Assembly: GCA_021812735.1 (NCBI GenBank)
Contig: JAKAMV010000602.1
Span: 1 to 6,516 of the forward strand
Length of the DNA stretch: 6,516 nt
From: Chloroflexota bacterium
GTDB taxonomy: Bacteria; Chloroflexota; Limnocylindria; Limnocylindrales; CSP1-4
Direction of reading: 5' to 3'
The notes beneath the pieces were generated by a model that saw nothing but the letters and a program-made list of their open reading frames with translations, ran no database searches and was not told the origin of the DNA. Shown here piece after piece: positions 1 through 6,516 of the stretch; position 1 is the first letter of the stretch; every line of letters begins with the position of its first letter. Position numbers and translations under genes: made by a program.

Positions 1-1283
<1,283 letters not shown>

Positions 1284-1294
1284 ACCCGGCCGGA

Positions 1295-1321
1295 GGGTGC
1301 CCAACGCGTCTCGCGGCACCC
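1295..1321 (+). terminator. Putative ilvB terminator hairpin
   Basis: A perfect 7-base inverted repeat, GGGTGCC (1295-1301) and GGCACCC (1315-1321), encloses a 13-base loop starting 12 bases after the ilvB stop. Its position and stability fit a transcript-end hairpin. No run of T follows, so it is not a canonical intrinsic terminator. U-less hairpin terminators have been proposed in high-GC bacteria, but Rho-dependent ending is equally possible. Confidence 0.4.
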
Positions 1322-1375
1322 GCATCGCGCCGCCCGACGACGAGGTTTGGTGGATCCGGGCTGATCGCACGCGGC

Positions 1376-1394
1376 TTCGACTGCCGGTCGACGG
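1376..1394 (+). repeat. 19-base palindromic intergenic element, copy 1
   Basis: The sequence TTCGACTGCCGGTCGACGG is itself an imperfect palindrome, with TCGAC and GTCGA arms around a 5-base centre. Its reverse complement recurs at 1521-1539 with 17 of 19 matches, and a direct copy with 15 of 19 matches lies at 1481-1499. The spacing rules out simple tandem slippage. It could be a small dispersed REP-like element or a protein-binding site. The function is unknown. Confidence 0.55.
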
Positions 1395-1441
1395 ATTCGA
1401 GGCGGTGGGGTCGACGATGGGACGGAGGGTCGAATTACCGA

Positions 1442-1476
1442 CGCCGAGACGGGCCGCTGGCCGCCGAGACCGGGCC
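1442..1476 (+). repeat. Short direct repeat with 20-base period
   Basis: CGCCGAGAC occurs at 1442-1450 and again at 1462-1470. The first copy is followed by GGGCC and the second by CGGGCC, giving two near-identical units 20 bases apart. A related GGCCGAGACG lies at 1581-1590. With only two clear units in GC-rich DNA this may be a local duplication without function. Confidence 0.4.
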
Positions 1477-1480
1477 AAGG

Positions 1481-1499
1481 TTCGACTGTCAGGCGAAGG
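1481..1499 (+). repeat. 19-base palindromic intergenic element, copy 2
   Basis: TTCGACTGTCAGGCGAAGG is the most diverged copy. It shares TTCGACTG at its left end and CGAAGG at its right end with copy 3, with 16 of 19 matches to the reverse complement of that copy. It forms the left arm of the large stem-loop. Confidence 0.5.
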
Positions 1500-1520
1500 G
1501 CGGCCCATCCACCCCGGAAT

Positions 1521-1539
1521 CCTTCGACGGGCAGTCGAA
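1521..1539 (-). repeat. 19-base palindromic intergenic element, copy 3 (inverted)
   Basis: Read on the minus strand this is TTCGACTGCCCGTCGAAGG. It differs from copy 1 at two positions (11 and 17) and lies in the opposite orientation to copies 1 and 2. It supplies the right arm of the large stem-loop. The inverted arrangement of copies 2 and 3 is what makes the long hairpin. Confidence 0.55.
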
Positions 1540-1601
1540 CCGGGGGCGGGGGCGGGATCCGACCCCGCGGGAAGTCGTCCGGCCGAGACGTCGCGGTCCG
1601 G

Positions 1602-2324
1602 TCAGCTCCCGGGCGGCTCCCATCCGCGCCGCGGCCGGCGCGCGCCCAGCCGTTCATCTCTTGTGCGATAGACAATGTAGGGTCGAGCCACGTAGGCGAG
1701 AGGCACGCTAAGCACGTGCACCAGACGCGTGAACGGCCACAGGGCGAACAGCGCGAGCGCCAGGAGCGCGTGCACCTGGAACGTGGCGGGCGCCGAGGCC
1801 ATCAGGGCGGCGTCCGGGTGGAGCAGCAGGACGCCCCGTACCCACACCGCCACGTCCAGGCGGTAGTCGTGGGGCTGGCCGACCAGGCTGAGGCCAACGG
1901 TGTTGATGATGCCGAACGCGACCACCAGGCCCAGGACCAGGTAGAGGGCTTTGTCCATGGGCGTCGTGACGCGGAACACGGCCGGGGTGAGCCGGCGCCG
2001 CCGGATCAGAAGGACCAGGCCGACCACCGACGCGAGGCCGGTGACCGTGCCCCCGGCCAGGGCGACCGCGTGGTAGAGCCCCTCCGAGATGCCGAGCGAG
2101 CTCGTCACGGACTCCGGCACCAGCAGGCCCATGACATGGCCCGCGAGCACGCCCAGGATGCCGTAATGGAATAGCGGGCTCGCCCAGGACAGCTGCTCGG
2201 TCTCGTACAGCTGCGAGGAGCGCGTCGTCCAGCCGAACTTGTCGTACCGGTAGCGCCAGACGTGGCCCACGACAAAGGTCGTGATCGCGACGTACGGGAG
2301 CACGACCCAGAGAAACTCGTTCAT
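1602..2324 (-). CDS. narI: Respiratory nitrate reductase gamma subunit (cytochrome b anchor)
   Basis: This 240-residue integral membrane subunit takes electrons from quinol and passes them through two b hemes to NarH. About five hydrophobic segments are visible: near residues 4-22, 47-70, 83-107, 125-148 and 181-207. The four expected heme-ligand histidines are present with the family spacing: H53 and H63 in FHYGILGVLAGH, and H185 and H203 in FQVHALLALALF followed by WPFTRLVHVLSVP. These correspond to E. coli H56/H66 and H187/H205. The start MNEFLW is set by an ATG that overlaps the narJ stop in the sequence ATGA (4 bases shared), with GGAGGG 9 bases upstream. The frame stays open far upstream through narJ, but that part has no NarI character. 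The C-terminus is a basic tail (RRPRRGW) of the kind expected on a cytoplasmic end. It is the last gene of the operon. Confidence 0.96.
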   Translation of the reverse strand: MNEFLWVVLPYVAITTFVVGHVWRYRYDKFGWTTRSSQLYETEQLSWASPLFHYGILGVLAGHVMGLLVPESVTSSLGISEGLYHAVALAGGTVTGLASVVGLVLLIRRRRLTPAVFRVTTPMDKALYLVLGLVVAFGIINTVGLSLVGQPHDYRLDVAVWVRGVLLLHPDAALMASAPATFQVHALLALALFALWPFTRLVHVLSVPLAYVARPYIVYRTRDERLGARRPRRGWEPPGS

Positions 2325-3007
2325 CGCGACTGGCCCTCCGCTGCTTGTGCGAGGCACGGGTCGAGGACAGCGGGCCCATCGGGCGCCATGCCGGGCAGGC
2401 TGTACGGGTCGAGGCCGACCTGCTCTTCGGGCGGCCCCTCGGCCAGGAGCCGGTCGACGGCAGCGAGGACGGACGGGGACGGCCGGGGCATGACGGCCTC
2501 GAGGGCGGTCACGGCGTCGGCCCACGGGGAGGCGTCGTCGGCGAGCGAGCGGCCAAGGAGGCCGACCGCAGCCTGGTGGGCGATCAGGGCGTCGAGCGGC
2601 TCCGCGTCGTCGGGGAGCTCCGCTGCGAGCTCGAGCAGCGCGGGCAGGAAGTCCGCCAGCTCGCCGTCCGCGACGTGGCGCCCGCGGCGCCGGTAGAGGT
2701 CGGCGAACCGCCACAGCGCCAGCCCGCGCCGTCGCGTGTCGCCGCCGGCGAAGTACGTCAGGTGGAGCGCGTTGCGCCGCCGCAGGTCGAAGGTCGCCAC
2801 GTAGTCGGCTTGGAGGTCCAGCAGGTCCGTGGCGGCGAGGTGGCGGCAGAGCCGCCGCAGCGGGGCGGACGCAGCAACGGGAACGGTGGCCGTCGCCTCG
2901 GCCAGAGCGGGGAGGTCGCGAACCAGCTCCTCGTCGGGGTAGCGCAGGAGGCGCGAGACAAGCGCGAACACCACGGCGCGGTCCGCCGCGGCGTGCCGAC
3001 GGGCCAT
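2321..3007 (-). CDS. narJ: Nitrate reductase molybdenum cofactor assembly chaperone
   Basis: NarJ is a cytoplasmic chaperone of the NarJ/TorD-type redox-enzyme maturation family. It binds apo-NarG and aids cofactor insertion and membrane docking, and is not part of the final enzyme. The 228-residue product has the diagnostic block YVATFDLRRRNALHLTYFAGGD followed by TRRRGLALWRF (about residues 69-101), and the late motif GPPEEQVGLDPY (191-202). Most of the rest is predicted helical and Leu/Ala-rich, as usual for the family. ATG at 3005-3007 is chosen over the adjoining in-frame GTG at 3008-3010, because AGGAGGT lies 6 bases from the ATG but only 3 from the GTG. The ATG shares one base with the narH stop (TGATG). 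At its other end it overlaps narI by 4 bases. Confidence 0.94.
   Translation of the reverse strand: MARRHAAADRAVVFALVSRLLRYPDEELVRDLPALAEATATVPVAASAPLRRLCRHLAATDLLDLQADYVATFDLRRRNALHLTYFAGGDTRRRGLALWRFADLYRRRGRHVADGELADFLPALLELAAELPDDAEPLDALIAHQAAVGLLGRSLADDASPWADAVTALEAVMPRPSPSVLAAVDRLLAEGPPEEQVGLDPYSLPGMAPDGPAVLDPCLAQAAEGQSR
2334..2339 (-). promoter_or_regulatory. Ribosome binding site of narI
   Basis: GGAGGG on the minus strand lies 9 bases before the narI ATG, inside the end of narJ. It fixes the internal start MNEFLW in a frame that is otherwise open much farther upstream. Confidence 0.7.
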
Positions 3008-4653
3008 CACCGCACCTCCTGCCCGGACGCGGGCGCGTCAGCCGCGGCGGGCGGCTCGTCACCGCTCCGGCTGACCGCGCCACGGACCTCGGCGAGGTCG
3101 GCATAGCGCTCGGCCCCGGCCCGGTCCCGGGTCAGGTGGAAGCTCTCCACCGAGATCGGCGTGAGCGGGATCTCGCCGAACGGGCCGGCGCCGGTCATGC
3201 CGGGGCCGCCGCTGTAGTTGAGGCTGCACCCGGGTGCCTCGTCCAGCGCCTTGGCGGTCTCGGCGTGCGCGGCGGGGATGACATACCGGTCCTCGTACTT
3301 GGCGATCGCGAGCAACCGGTACAGCTTCTCGATCGCCTGGGGGGTGTATCCCACCGCCGCGGCAATGGACGGATCCATCGGCTCCCCCAGATTCGACCGG
3401 CGCATGTGCGCGCGCATGGCGGCCAGCACGCGGAGGCTGTGGTCCACCGGGGCCGGGTCGCCCGCGGCGAACAGCCCCGCCAGATACTCGACGGGGATCC
3501 GAAGCGCATCGATCGCGGCAAACAGGTTCGCCTTGTCCTCGCCGTCGAAACCGCTGCCAGCCACGGCGTCCACCACCGGCGACAGCGGCGGGACGTACCA
3601 GACCATCGGCATCGTCCGGTACTCCGGGTGGAGCGGGAGGGCGATTCGGTAGCGGTTGGTGAGGGCGTAGACCGGCGAGTGGCGGGCGGCCTCAAGCCAG
3701 TCCTCGGCGATGCCGGCCCGGCGCGCGGCCGCGATAACCTCGGGGTCCTCGGGATCGAGGATTAGGCTCCGCTGCGCCTCGAGCAGGTCGCGCTCATCCG
3801 GCACCGACGCGGCCTCGAGCACGCGGTCAGCGTCGTAAAGGAACAGGCCGAGGTAGCGGAGCCTTCCCACGCACGTCTCGGCGCACACCGTGGGCTGGCC
3901 GGCCTCGATCCTCGGGTAGCAGAGGGTGCACTTCTCGGCCTTGCCCGTGCGGTGGTTGAAGTACACCTTCTTGTAGGGACAGCCCGACACGCACATCCGC
4001 CAGCCGCGACAGGCGTCCTGGTCCACCAGCACGATCCCGTCCTCGGCCCGCTTGTACATCGCGCCCGAGGGGCACGAGGCCACGCACGACGGGTTGAGGC
4101 AGTGCTCGCAGATCCGGGGCAGGTAGAACATGAACGCCTGCTCGAACTCGAACCGCACCTGCTCGCCGATCTGGCGCAGGATCGGGTCTGCGTGGGCGGT
4201 CTCGGTGGCCCCGCCGAGATCGTCGTCCCAGTTGGCGGACCAGCGCACCGCCATCGGCTTGCCGGTGATCAGCGACTTGGGCCGCGCCACGGGCACGTCG
4301 GCCTGGGCGGGCGCCGAGATGAGCTGGTCGTAGTCGTACGTCCACGGCTCGTAGTAGTCCGACAGGCCGGGCAGCGTGGGGTTGCTGAACACCCGGAGCA
4401 GCCGCTTGAGGCGGCCGCCGGAGCGGACCTCGAGCTTGCCCGATCGGGTGCGAACCCAGCCGCCCTCCCACCGCTCCTGGTTCTCGTACCCGCGGGGGTA
4501 GCCGAGGCCGGGGCGCGTCTCGACGTTGTTGAACCAGGCGTACTCGACGCCGGGGCGGTTCGTCCACGTCTGCTTGCAGGTGACCGAGCAGGTGTGGCAG
4601 CCGATGCACTTGTCGAGGTTCATGACCATGCCCATCTGGGCCATGACGCGCAT
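3007..4653 (-). CDS. narH: Respiratory nitrate reductase beta subunit (Fe-S)
   Basis: This electron-transfer subunit carries three [4Fe-4S] clusters and one [3Fe-4S] cluster between the NarI hemes and NarG. The 548-residue product shows all the expected ligands: C16, C19, C22, C26 (CIGCHTCSVTC); C182, C185, C190, C194 (CEHCLNPSCVASC); C215, W218, C221, C225 (CRGWRMCVSGC); and C242, C245, C257, C261. Trp218 replaces a Cys, the known hallmark of the [3Fe-4S] site in NarH. Family blocks DYYEPWTYDYDQL, YLPRICEHC and LHPEYRTMPMVWYVPPLSP are intact. The start MRVMAQMGMV puts the first Cys at 16, as in E. coli. Its ATG overlaps the narG stop by one base, with AGGAGGT 9 bases upstream. The protein is about 36 residues longer than E. 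coli NarH, partly from an Ala/Pro/Asp-rich tail after about residue 525. The frame continues open upstream through narG, but as an out-of-frame reading. Confidence 0.97.
   Translation of the reverse strand: MRVMAQMGMVMNLDKCIGCHTCSVTCKQTWTNRPGVEYAWFNNVETRPGLGYPRGYENQERWEGGWVRTRSGKLEVRSGGRLKRLLRVFSNPTLPGLSDYYEPWTYDYDQLISAPAQADVPVARPKSLITGKPMAVRWSANWDDDLGGATETAHADPILRQIGEQVRFEFEQAFMFYLPRICEHCLNPSCVASCPSGAMYKRAEDGIVLVDQDACRGWRMCVSGCPYKKVYFNHRTGKAEKCTLCYPRIEAGQPTVCAETCVGRLRYLGLFLYDADRVLEAASVPDERDLLEAQRSLILDPEDPEVIAAARRAGIAEDWLEAARHSPVYALTNRYRIALPLHPEYRTMPMVWYVPPLSPVVDAVAGSGFDGEDKANLFAAIDALRIPVEYLAGLFAAGDPAPVDHSLRVLAAMRAHMRRSNLGEPMDPSIAAAVGYTPQAIEKLYRLLAIAKYEDRYVIPAAHAETAKALDEAPGCSLNYSGGPGMTGAGPFGEIPLTPISVESFHLTRDRAGAERYADLAEVRGAVSRSGDEPPAAADAPASGQEVR
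3014..3020 (-). promoter_or_regulatory. Ribosome binding site of narJ
   Basis: AGGAGGT on the minus strand, within the last codons of narH. Its 6-base spacing to the ATG, against 3 bases to the preceding GTG, decides the narJ start. Confidence 0.75.
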
Positions 4654-6516
4654 CAGTACGCCACCTCCTGCGACCGGCGCCGGATCACGGTCACCTCGTC
4701 GCGCTGGTTGCCGGTGGGCCCGTAGTAGTTGAAGGCATAGGACAGCTGGGCGTAGCCGCCGATCAGGTGGGTGGGCTTGATCAGGAGCCGGGTGAGCGAG
4801 TTGTGGATGCCGCCCCGACGCCCCGAGAGCTCGGCCTTCGGCGTGTCGATGGTGCGATCCTTGGCGTGGTACATGTAGACGGTCCCCGCGGGCATCCGGT
4901 GGCTGACCACGGCGCGCGCCACCACCACCCCGTTGCGGTTGTAGGCCTCGATCCAGTCGTTGTCGCGTACGCCGATCCGGGCGGCGTCCTGGGGGCTCAT
5001 CCAGAGGTCCGGGCCGCCCCGGCTCAGGCTGAGCATGAACAGGTTGTCCTGGTACTCCGAGTGGATCGCCCACTTGGAGTGCGGCGTCAGGTAGCGGACG
5101 GTGACTTCCGCGCCCTCCGCCGCCCCGCCCTGCGGACCGAAGATGCGGCCCATGTTGAGCGGCGGGCGGTAGGTGGGCATTTGCTCGCCCAGCTCGGCCA
5201 TCCAGTCGTGGTCGAGGAAGAAGTGCTGGCGGCCGGTCAGCGTGTGCCATGGCTTCTGGCGCTCCATGTTGATCGTGAACGGCGAGTAGCGACGGCCGCC
5301 GTGCTCGCTGCCGGACCACTCGTACGAGGTGATGACCGGCTGCGGCCGCGACTGGGTGTCCGCGAACGTGACCCGTCGCCCCGCCTGGTCGCTCGCAAGA
5401 TCCGCCAGCGGCTTGCCGGTGCGCGCCTCGAGGACCTCGAGCCCGGCCGTGGCGAGCCGGCCGTTGGTGGTGCCCGAGAGCGCGAGGATCGCCTCGCAAA
5501 CCTGATCCGCCCGGACGAGCGAGGGCCGACCGTCGGCCACGCCGCCCCGCACGGTGCCGAGCACGCGCCCCAGCTCCTCCACCTCGCGCGCGGGCTTGAG
5601 CACGACGCCCTTGGTGGCGGTGCCCAGTTGCTCGACCTTGGGACCGAGGGCGACCATCTTCTCGGCGACCGCGCCGTAGTCCCGCTCCACGACCGTCAGC
5701 GCGGGCATCGTCCGGCCGGGGACGGGCTCGCACTCGCCCGCACGCCAGTCGAGGACCCGGCCGCCGGGCTGCGCGGTCTCGCCCGGCGTGTCGTGCAGGA
5801 GCGGGCTCGCGACGAGATCGCGGCGCACACCCAGGTGGCGGCCAGCGAGCGAACTGAAGACGCGCGCGAGGGCGACGAACGTGTCGTGGTCGCTGCGTGC
5901 CTCCCAGGGCGGCCGGATCGCCGCGCTGAACGCGTGGACGAACGGGTGCATGTCCGTGGACGAGAGGTCCTCCTTCTCGTACCAGGTCGCGGCCGGCAGG
6001 AGCACGTCCGAGAACAGCCCGGTCGAGGTCATGCGGAAGTCCATCGACACGAGCAGGTCGAGCTTCCCCTCCGGGGCCGCGTCCCGCCAGCGCACGTCCG
6101 CCGGACGGCGGCCCTCGGGCGTCGGCTCGGCCCGCACCGCGGCGTCGGTCCCGAGCAGGTGGCGAAGGAAGTACTCGTTGCCCTTGCCGGACGATCCCAG
6201 CAGGTTTGCCCGCCACACGGTGAGCACCCGCGGGAAGTTCTCGGGCGCATCCGGATCTTCCGCGGCGAACCCCAGCTCGCCGCGCCGCACGAGGTCCACC
6301 GCGTGGGCGACAGGATCTGCGCCGCGCGCCTCGGCCTCGGCGACCACGTCGAGCGGGTTGCGATCGAAGGTCGGGTAGGAGGGCAGCCAACCGAGCCGGG
6401 CCGACTGGGCCAACGTGTCCGCCAGCGCCCGGCCCCTGAAGATGCCGCGACCGAGGGGCGTCGCCAGCTCGTCGGCACCGAAGCCGTCGTAGCGCCACTG
6501 GTCGGTGGCGAGGTAC
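4653..6516 (-). CDS. narG: Respiratory nitrate reductase alpha subunit, C-terminal half (cut by window edge)
   Basis: NarG is the catalytic subunit reducing nitrate to nitrite at a Mo-bisMGD site. The last 620 residues of a usual 1200-1250 are present. The frame runs off the right edge, reading YLATDQWRYDGFG there, so the TTG at 6411-6413 is an internal Leu codon, not a start. The N-terminal [4Fe-4S] site, the Mo-ligating Asp and any Tat-like leader lie outside. Visible family blocks in order are RLGWLPSYPTFDRNPLDVV, VWRANLLGSSGKGNEYFLRH, MDFRMTSTGLFSDVLLPAATW, SSTDMHPFVHAFSAAI, PWHTLTGRQHFFLDHDWM, HSEYQDNLFMLSLSRGGPD, DNDWIEAYNRNGVVVARAVV, MYHAKDRT and GGIHNSLTRLLIKPTHLIGG, then YAFNYYGPTGNQRDEVTVIR near the end. 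The RRYSPFTIN and GRQHFFLDHDWM wording is like Gram-positive NarG. A cytoplasmic-type nitrite oxidoreductase (NxrA) is a close relative, but the narGHJI setting favours nitrate reduction. The stop TGA overlaps narH by one base. Confidence 0.96.
   Translation of the reverse strand, partial: YLATDQWRYDGFGADELATPLGRGIFRGRALADTLAQSARLGWLPSYPTFDRNPLDVVAEAEARGADPVAHAVDLVRRGELGFAAEDPDAPENFPRVLTVWRANLLGSSGKGNEYFLRHLLGTDAAVRAEPTPEGRRPADVRWRDAAPEGKLDLLVSMDFRMTSTGLFSDVLLPAATWYEKEDLSSTDMHPFVHAFSAAIRPPWEARSDHDTFVALARVFSSLAGRHLGVRRDLVASPLLHDTPGETAQPGGRVLDWRAGECEPVPGRTMPALTVVERDYGAVAEKMVALGPKVEQLGTATKGVVLKPAREVEELGRVLGTVRGGVADGRPSLVRADQVCEAILALSGTTNGRLATAGLEVLEARTGKPLADLASDQAGRRVTFADTQSRPQPVITSYEWSGSEHGGRRYSPFTINMERQKPWHTLTGRQHFFLDHDWMAELGEQMPTYRPPLNMGRIFGPQGGAAEGAEVTVRYLTPHSKWAIHSEYQDNLFMLSLSRGGPDLWMSPQDAARIGVRDNDWIEAYNRNGVVVARAVVSHRMPAGTVYMYHAKDRTIDTPKAELSGRRGGIHNSLTRLLIKPTHLIGGYAQLSYAFNYYGPTGNQRDEVTVIRRRSQEVAY
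4663..4669 (-). promoter_or_regulatory. Ribosome binding site of narH
   Basis: AGGAGGT on the minus strand, 9 bases before the first of five closely spaced in-frame Met codons (residues 1, 4, 7, 9, 11). The spacing favours the first Met, which also matches the family's N-terminal length. Confidence 0.75.

Larger units (their letters stand above)
1479..1541. terminator. Large intergenic stem-loop, possible bidirectional terminator
   Basis: Bases 1479-1490 pair with 1530-1541 over 12 positions. Ten of these are an uninterrupted perfect stem (GGTTCGACTG with CAGTCGAACC), then come one T-G pair and one C-G pair. After a short internal mismatch, CGAAGG (1494-1499) pairs with CCTTCG (1521-1526), giving a two-stage stem of about 19 pairs capped by a loop of about 21 bases. 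The structure forms on either strand and lies between convergent genes, about 60 bases past the narI stop. That suits a shared transcription barrier. No T tract flanks it on either strand, so the terminator call is inference. It contains copies 2 and 3 of the 19-base element. Confidence 0.4.
1284..1601. other. Convergent intergenic region, no gene seen
   Basis: These 318 bases separate the stop of ilvB (+) from the stop of narI (-), so both transcripts run into them. I see no gene here. The open frames that cross the gap have low-complexity Arg/Pro/Gly/Ala-rich translations, no convincing ribosome site and no family resemblance, and no tRNA-like cloverleaf is apparent. The region is unusually rich in TCGA-containing words and holds several inverted repeats, listed separately. 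A smaller hairpin, GCGGG at 1552-1556 with CCCGC at 1564-1568 and a 7-base loop, lies about 33 bases past the narI stop and could form on the narI transcript. The likely role is transcription termination for both neighbours, by inference from gene orientation. Confidence 0.75.

Noticed and set aside
1479..1541. tRNA T-arm or SOS-box reading of the GGTTCGACTG and CAGTCGAACC arms
   Set aside because: GGTTCGA resembles a T-loop, but no acceptor, D or anticodon arms with correct spacing are found on either strand. The arms are too far apart, with the wrong spacing, for an actinobacterial LexA box.
1297..1671. Possible small gene in the intergenic gap (124 codons, plus strand)
   Set aside because: It runs through the hairpins and into the 3' end of narI on the other strand, has no persuasive ribosome site, and shows no resemblance to ilvN or any family I know.
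1602..3104. A 500-codon minus-strand open frame suggesting a NarI fusion protein
   Set aside because: Residues before MNEFLW are an out-of-frame reading of narJ with an Arg/Pro/Ala-rich, featureless composition. The narJ frame itself has the family motifs.
3952..4725. Plus-strand open frame of 257 codons antisense to narH
   Set aside because: It is exactly antisense to strongly conserved NarH cluster motifs, so the coding pressure is on the minus strand. The His/Val/Arg-rich translation is a mirror artefact.
6411..6413. TTG as the start codon of the narG-frame protein
   Set aside because: The same frame continues upstream to the window edge with NarG-like sequence (RYDGFG and GRGIFRGRAL), so the gene is simply truncated by the window.
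3007..6498. A single 1163-codon minus-strand open frame that would fuse narH to a long upstream protein
   Set aside because: Only the part from 4653 down is NarH. The upstream part is Arg/Gly/Ala-rich and reads narG out of frame. A clear ATG with a Shine-Dalgarno site marks the real start, and the true narG frame carries all the family motifs.

Overview
The window is a very GC-rich bacterial segment with dense, overlapping genes. The sequences of the nitrate reductase subunits, especially NarG and NarH, resemble those of Gram-positive and actinobacterial enzymes more than the E. coli enzyme. An actinobacterium or a related high-GC soil or sediment lineage is therefore likely. This is inference from recalled family sequences, not from a search.

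Layout: positions 1-1283 (+ strand) hold the 3' three quarters of an acetolactate synthase large-subunit gene (ilvB-like) whose start lies left of the window. Positions 1284-1601 are a 318-base non-coding gap between convergent genes. The gap contains a small hairpin just after ilvB, three copies of a 19-base palindromic element, a 20-base-period direct repeat and one large stem-loop. Positions 1602-6516 (- strand) hold a respiratory nitrate reductase operon in the classical order narG-narH-narJ-narI. narG is cut at the right edge, so only about its C-terminal half is present. The other three genes are complete.

Function: NarG (Mo-bisMGD catalytic subunit), NarH (four Fe-S clusters) and NarI (di-heme b membrane anchor) form a quinol:nitrate oxidoreductase. 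NarJ is the dedicated assembly chaperone. All three visible junctions overlap by 1-4 bases and each downstream gene has a strong Shine-Dalgarno sequence inside the preceding gene, which suggests translationally coupled expression. The operon promoter and any oxygen or nitrate regulator sites lie outside the window.

No previously undescribed system is visible. The coding content is ordinary. The least explained part is the repeat-rich convergent intergenic region. The open frames that run antisense to, or out of frame within, these genes look like by-products of high GC content and were left out.
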